DNA from: Candidatus Omnitrophota bacterium
Lineage (GTDB): Bacteria; Hinthialibacterota; Hinthialibacteria; Hinthialibacterales; JAKPRU01
Reading direction: 5' to 3'
Assembly (NCBI GenBank): GCA_029557025.1
Contig: JAKPRU010000874.1
Location: forward strand, 1-7,628
DNA length: 7,628 nt
The notes beneath the pieces are model-generated. The model made no database searches. It was given only the letters and a program-made list of their open reading frames with translations, and was not told where the DNA came from. Every line of letters starts with the position of its first letter. Position 1 is the first letter of the stretch. Positions 5,372 through 7,628 of the stretch are shown one piece after another. A program made the translations under genes and the position numbers.

Positions 5372-6099
5372 GATCGATTTCGACCGTTTGAACACCAATT
5401 CGATTTGCCAACGACCGCGATACATCTCCAGAATGTCTGCCGCGCCCAGCGCATCCCGTCCCACCGTGGTAAACACAAAGATATACCCGGCGGATTCCAG
5501 CGTTTCCGGCCTCGGCTCCGTTCCCTCTTTTCGGGTTCGCCGAATGACCTCATTTCGGGCCCCATACGCCCGGTCCCCGACAAACAATTCCCCCGCGTGC
5601 ACCGTAAACCGCGTCAAACTCTCTCCCTCCCCATCGTTCGAAGACACCAGCAACTCATCACACCGCAGGGAAGGCAGGTCAATGGAATAGTGCATCCGCC
5701 ACGAAGAACCGGTCGGACCCGGCTCCTTAATCCGCGTCCCGTCCACCAGCCGCACCTTCCACCGCGAACCGAATACCGCCCCCGGTTGTCGCCCCACCCA
5801 ATTCTTCATGATCTCCGTATTCATCCACCGAAACCACTCCCCCGAAACCGCCAAACGGTCCATGATGGCCACATTGCTCAAATCCACAGATTTCCCTTGC
5901 GCACCATCATGGAGGTCTCTCGTAGCGAAAGCCCCTCCGCCAAATGAATGAGAAACACCCGCAAAAGCGTCTCCGCATCCGGTACCTTCCTGCACCGCCG
6001 CAACGCGCCCAGTTCTTTCGCCTTTTCTTGCCAGCCCACCGGAAGAAAACTCGTCAAGTAGATGAAATCTTCTGCAACCTTTAAATCGTTTTCCGACAT
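5327..6099 (-). pseudogene. IS4-family (DDE) transposase, frameshifted, deleted and truncated
   Basis: Starts at ATG 6099 with AAGGAG 8 bases upstream. The first frame gives an N-terminal domain ending in LSLRETSMMVRKGNL and then stops near 5878. The continuation VDLSNVAIMDRL is in the -1 frame from about 5887, so one base was lost at about 5888-5890. The catalytic residues survive: Asp in VRLVDGTR (codon near 5743), Asp in LFVGDRAYG (near 5575) and Glu in the C-terminal IS4 signature Y-x2-R-x3-E-x6-K (MYRGRWQIELVFKRSK, near 5400). Between GDRAYGAR and RPETLESAGY, relatives as I remember them have many tens more residues, so an internal in-frame deletion is likely near 5560. Family homology ends after KSI at about 5372; the last 14 codons to the stop at 5327 come from foreign sequence, so the C-terminal helices are missing. 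It is not active. Confidence 0.85.
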
Positions 6100-6145
6100 C
6101 TCTTCAGCTCCTTCCCGATCATGCTAACTTACAGGAGCACAGGAA
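5372..6145 (-). mobile_element. IS4-family insertion sequence remnant
   Basis: Covers the transposase pseudogene plus its upstream flank. The outer end is probably within 6120-6145, where the minus strand reads CTGTGCTCCTGTAAGTTAGC just before the ribosome site; this could be the terminal inverted repeat, but the other end of the element is lost at about 5372 so no partner repeat exists for comparison. Limits are approximate. Confidence 0.55.
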
Positions 6146-6238
6146 AATCGTCGGAAAAAAATCAATCCTTATCTTAGCGCTTATGTCCCCTCAGGGAGTG
6201 GATTGGGGTGAGGGAGGAAGCTCTGCTTCCGATTAATC
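6146..6238. other. Intergenic stretch with a small hairpin
   Basis: Holds no gene. GGAAGC (6216-6221), loop TCT, GCTTCC (6225-6230) makes a perfect 6-bp stem of a kind that recurs as a dispersed palindrome in some genomes. It is downstream of the terminator of the surface-protein gene and has no evident role. Confidence 0.4.
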
Positions 6239-6272
6239 AAAAGAGGGGCGTGAAACGAATTCCACGCCCCTC
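6239..6272 (-). terminator. Strong intrinsic terminator of the surface-protein gene
   Basis: On the minus strand GAGGGGCGTG (6272-6263) pairs perfectly with CACGCCCCTC (6252-6243) across a ten-base loop, followed immediately by TTTTGATTAATC. A 10-bp GC-rich stem plus a T-run beginning 22 bp after the TAA stop is a textbook rho-independent terminator for the gene that ends at 6295. Confidence 0.85.
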
Positions 6273-6294
6273 GGCTTACCGACTTACGCCACGA

Positions 6295-7628
6295 TTACAG
6301 AGCATACAGATCGGCGTCAAAGTACGCATCCAGATCCTGAACCTGAAGAACCTTCAGATCGTCGACCAGAAGCGCATCCTGACCGCCTCTAAGGCCCTGA
6401 ACCGTTACCCAGACCATCGCGGAGTTTCCGACAGTACCGTTCACCGAGATCGGTGACCAGTTCGAGAAATTACCCTCGAAGGCACCGCCGATAGAACGGT
6501 CAACACCACTACCGGCAGCATTAAAGACGGTCATAACAAGATCATAGTGGCCATTGCCCTTGACCCAAGCGCGGGCTGTAATCGCGCCCGGATCCGGATC
6601 GACCAATAACGTGATATTGTCGTAACCATCTCCTGCTTCACCGAGAGCAACGCTCTTGCCGGAAGCGCCGAAGTTGTTCTGGGTGGACAGATTCACTTTA
6701 CCCGGGGCCGCATTCGGGGCATTCGGGCTGAGGACATTGACATCGGTCACGGCATTGAAGTTGCCATCAATGACGGGGCCGGTAGTCGAGAACAGACCCG
6801 AATGGAGATCCATTTCATTCGCACCCACCGACAGATCCGCAATGGCTGGAGCCTTGTAGATCCTGAGGTTGCTGAATGTGGCCTTTCCGCCTGCTGCGAC
6901 CAGAAGCGGAATTAGAGAATTCGCCGGCGGATCATAGGTGCACGTAAGTGTCATCTTCTGACCCGCTACAGCGGATCCTCCAGCGCTGGGGTTCTCGTAG
7001 ACCAGGTTATTGAAGTCCCAACCTCCGTTGATCGCTGCGAGAGCGACCGGCATTCCTGTTGTGCCGGGAACGACATCAACGGAAAGCGTTACTTCGCCGG
7101 CGCCAACAGCCACCTCTGAGAGAGGAACTTGCGCCACAGCGGCGGAGCCATCCACCAGCTGACCCTGATCCAAGTTACCCGCGTAATTCGTGCCCACGGA
7201 TATGCTTTTGCTCGCCAGAACGGAAGCGCCGTCCAAATTGTTACCTATCTGGCTGATGAAGGTAACAATCACGGGACCTATGAAGTTCTGATCTGCGGTA
7301 AGGGTATAAACCCCATTCGCACCGATCGTCGCCGTCAAGCCACCGGCCTGAAGTGTCGGGCCGTCAGACTGCGCGATCAAGGACGTATTCCGGATCCGAA
7401 GACCCTGATCATACGTGCTTGTTACGTTTGCGAATGTGATCCACCAAACCGGAGCGGAACCACCAGCGGGGGAACCGCCGCCTGTGGGAGCGCCCTCGGG
7501 AGCGCCCACGAGACCTTGAACAGAATTCACAGCAACCCCGGGACGGAGAACGTTCACGAAGGGATTAGCGCTGGCCCCATCGAGAACGGCACCGTTCTGA
7601 ACCAGGAACGAGGAAACCTTGACCTTGT
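6295..7628 (-). CDS. Large exported-looking protein with CBM-like beta-sandwich units (5' partial)
   Basis: The frame is open from the window edge to the TAA at 6297-6295, giving 443 codons of the C-terminal part; the true start and any signal peptide lie beyond 7628. Composition is that of an extracellular protein: rich in Gly, Ala, Val, Asn, Asp, Thr and Ser, poor in Lys, with a single Cys, and carrying a Gly/Pro-rich linker (about residues 41-59 of the visible part). Two successive regions, about 167-260 and 290-420, each end in a strand of the type FSNLRIYKA or VDDLKVLQ, the closing strand of CBM4/9-like jelly-roll domains; the second also has YDLVMTVFNAAG and NWSPISVNG, strand patterns typical of such domains. 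No membrane helix or sorting signal is seen at the C-terminus (ending DAYFDADLYAL). A polysaccharide-binding or cell-surface role is plausible, but no catalytic domain is visible. It ends in a strong terminator, so it is the last gene of its transcript. Confidence 0.8.
   Translation of the reverse strand, partial: KVKVSSFLVQNGAVLDGASANPFVNVLRPGVAVNSVQGLVGAPEGAPTGGGSPAGGSAPVWWITFANVTSTYDQGLRIRNTSLIAQSDGPTLQAGGLTATIGANGVYTLTADQNFIGPVIVTFISQIGNNLDGASVLASKSISVGTNYAGNLDQGQLVDGSAAVAQVPLSEVAVGAGEVTLSVDVVPGTTGMPVALAAINGGWDFNNLVYENPSAGGSAVAGQKMTLTCTYDPPANSLIPLLVAAGGKATFSNLRIYKAPAIADLSVGANEMDLHSGLFSTTGPVIDGNFNAVTDVNVLSPNAPNAAPGKVNLSTQNNFGASGKSVALGEAGDGYDNITLLVDPDPGAITARAWVKGNGHYDLVMTVFNAAGSGVDRSIGGAFEGNFSNWSPISVNGTVGNSAMVWVTVQGLRGGQDALLVDDLKVLQVQDLDAYFDADLYAL

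Noticed and set aside
5885..5892. Programmed -1 frameshift in the IS4-type transposase
   Set aside because: A -1 slip would restore the frame, but the site (GGA AAT CTG) is not a slippery heptamer and the gene has other lesions, so a one-base loss is simpler.
5300..5947. Long plus-strand continuation of the OrfB frame
   Set aside because: Antisense to the IS4-type transposase, which has the recognised DDE and YREK motifs; the translation is Pro/Arg/His-rich with no integrase core.
1..7628. A new defence or multi-gene system
   Set aside because: The genes are a tRNA synthetase, a divergent transporter/deacetylase pair, IS debris and a surface protein; nothing ties them into one system.

Overview
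This is a bacterial chromosome segment with moderately high GC. It carries three intact or near-intact housekeeping or accessory genes, one partial surface-protein gene, and a zone of decayed insertion sequences. No marker identifies the species. SD sequences (AAGGAG, AGGGAGG), a canonical cysteinyl-tRNA synthetase, intergenic gaps filled with small palindromic repeats and IS3/IS4-type relics suggest an uncultivated, free-living, probably Gram-negative bacterium of a repeat-rich lineage (Planctomycetes-like or a candidate phylum). That placement is a weak inference.

Layout. Positions 1-287 are non-coding and hold a tandem array of 27-28-bp units, each an inverted repeat, followed by a divergent seventh hairpin and a separate ATTGC/GCAAT palindromic repeat. 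cysS follows (288-1691, +). The gap at 1692-2113 is a mosaic of small palindromes, one of them inside a possible 9-bp target duplication. An MFS transporter (2114-3355, -, TTG start with a strong SD) and a histone-deacetylase-like amidohydrolase (about 3499-4533, +) are divergently transcribed. Their shared 143-bp region contains a 15-bp perfect palindrome over an extended -10 promoter. From 4585 to about 6145 there is wreckage: the C-terminal end of a beta-propeller-like gene (-), abutting an IS3-family orfA/orfB remnant (+) cut at both ends, abutting an IS4-family transposase pseudogene (-) with a frameshift, an internal deletion and a missing C-terminus. A strong intrinsic terminator (6239-6272) then closes a minus-strand gene for a large exported-looking protein with carbohydrate-binding-like beta-sandwich units. 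Its 5' end lies outside the window.

Functional links. CysRS is an isolated housekeeping gene. The MFS and HDAC-like genes may be co-regulated through the shared divergent region, but the substrate is unknown. I see no evidence of a coherent new multi-gene system. The best leads are the structured repeat array with a covarying copy, the possible target duplication around a REP-like element, the palindrome over the divergent promoter, the possibly exported deacetylase, and the layered IS junctions.
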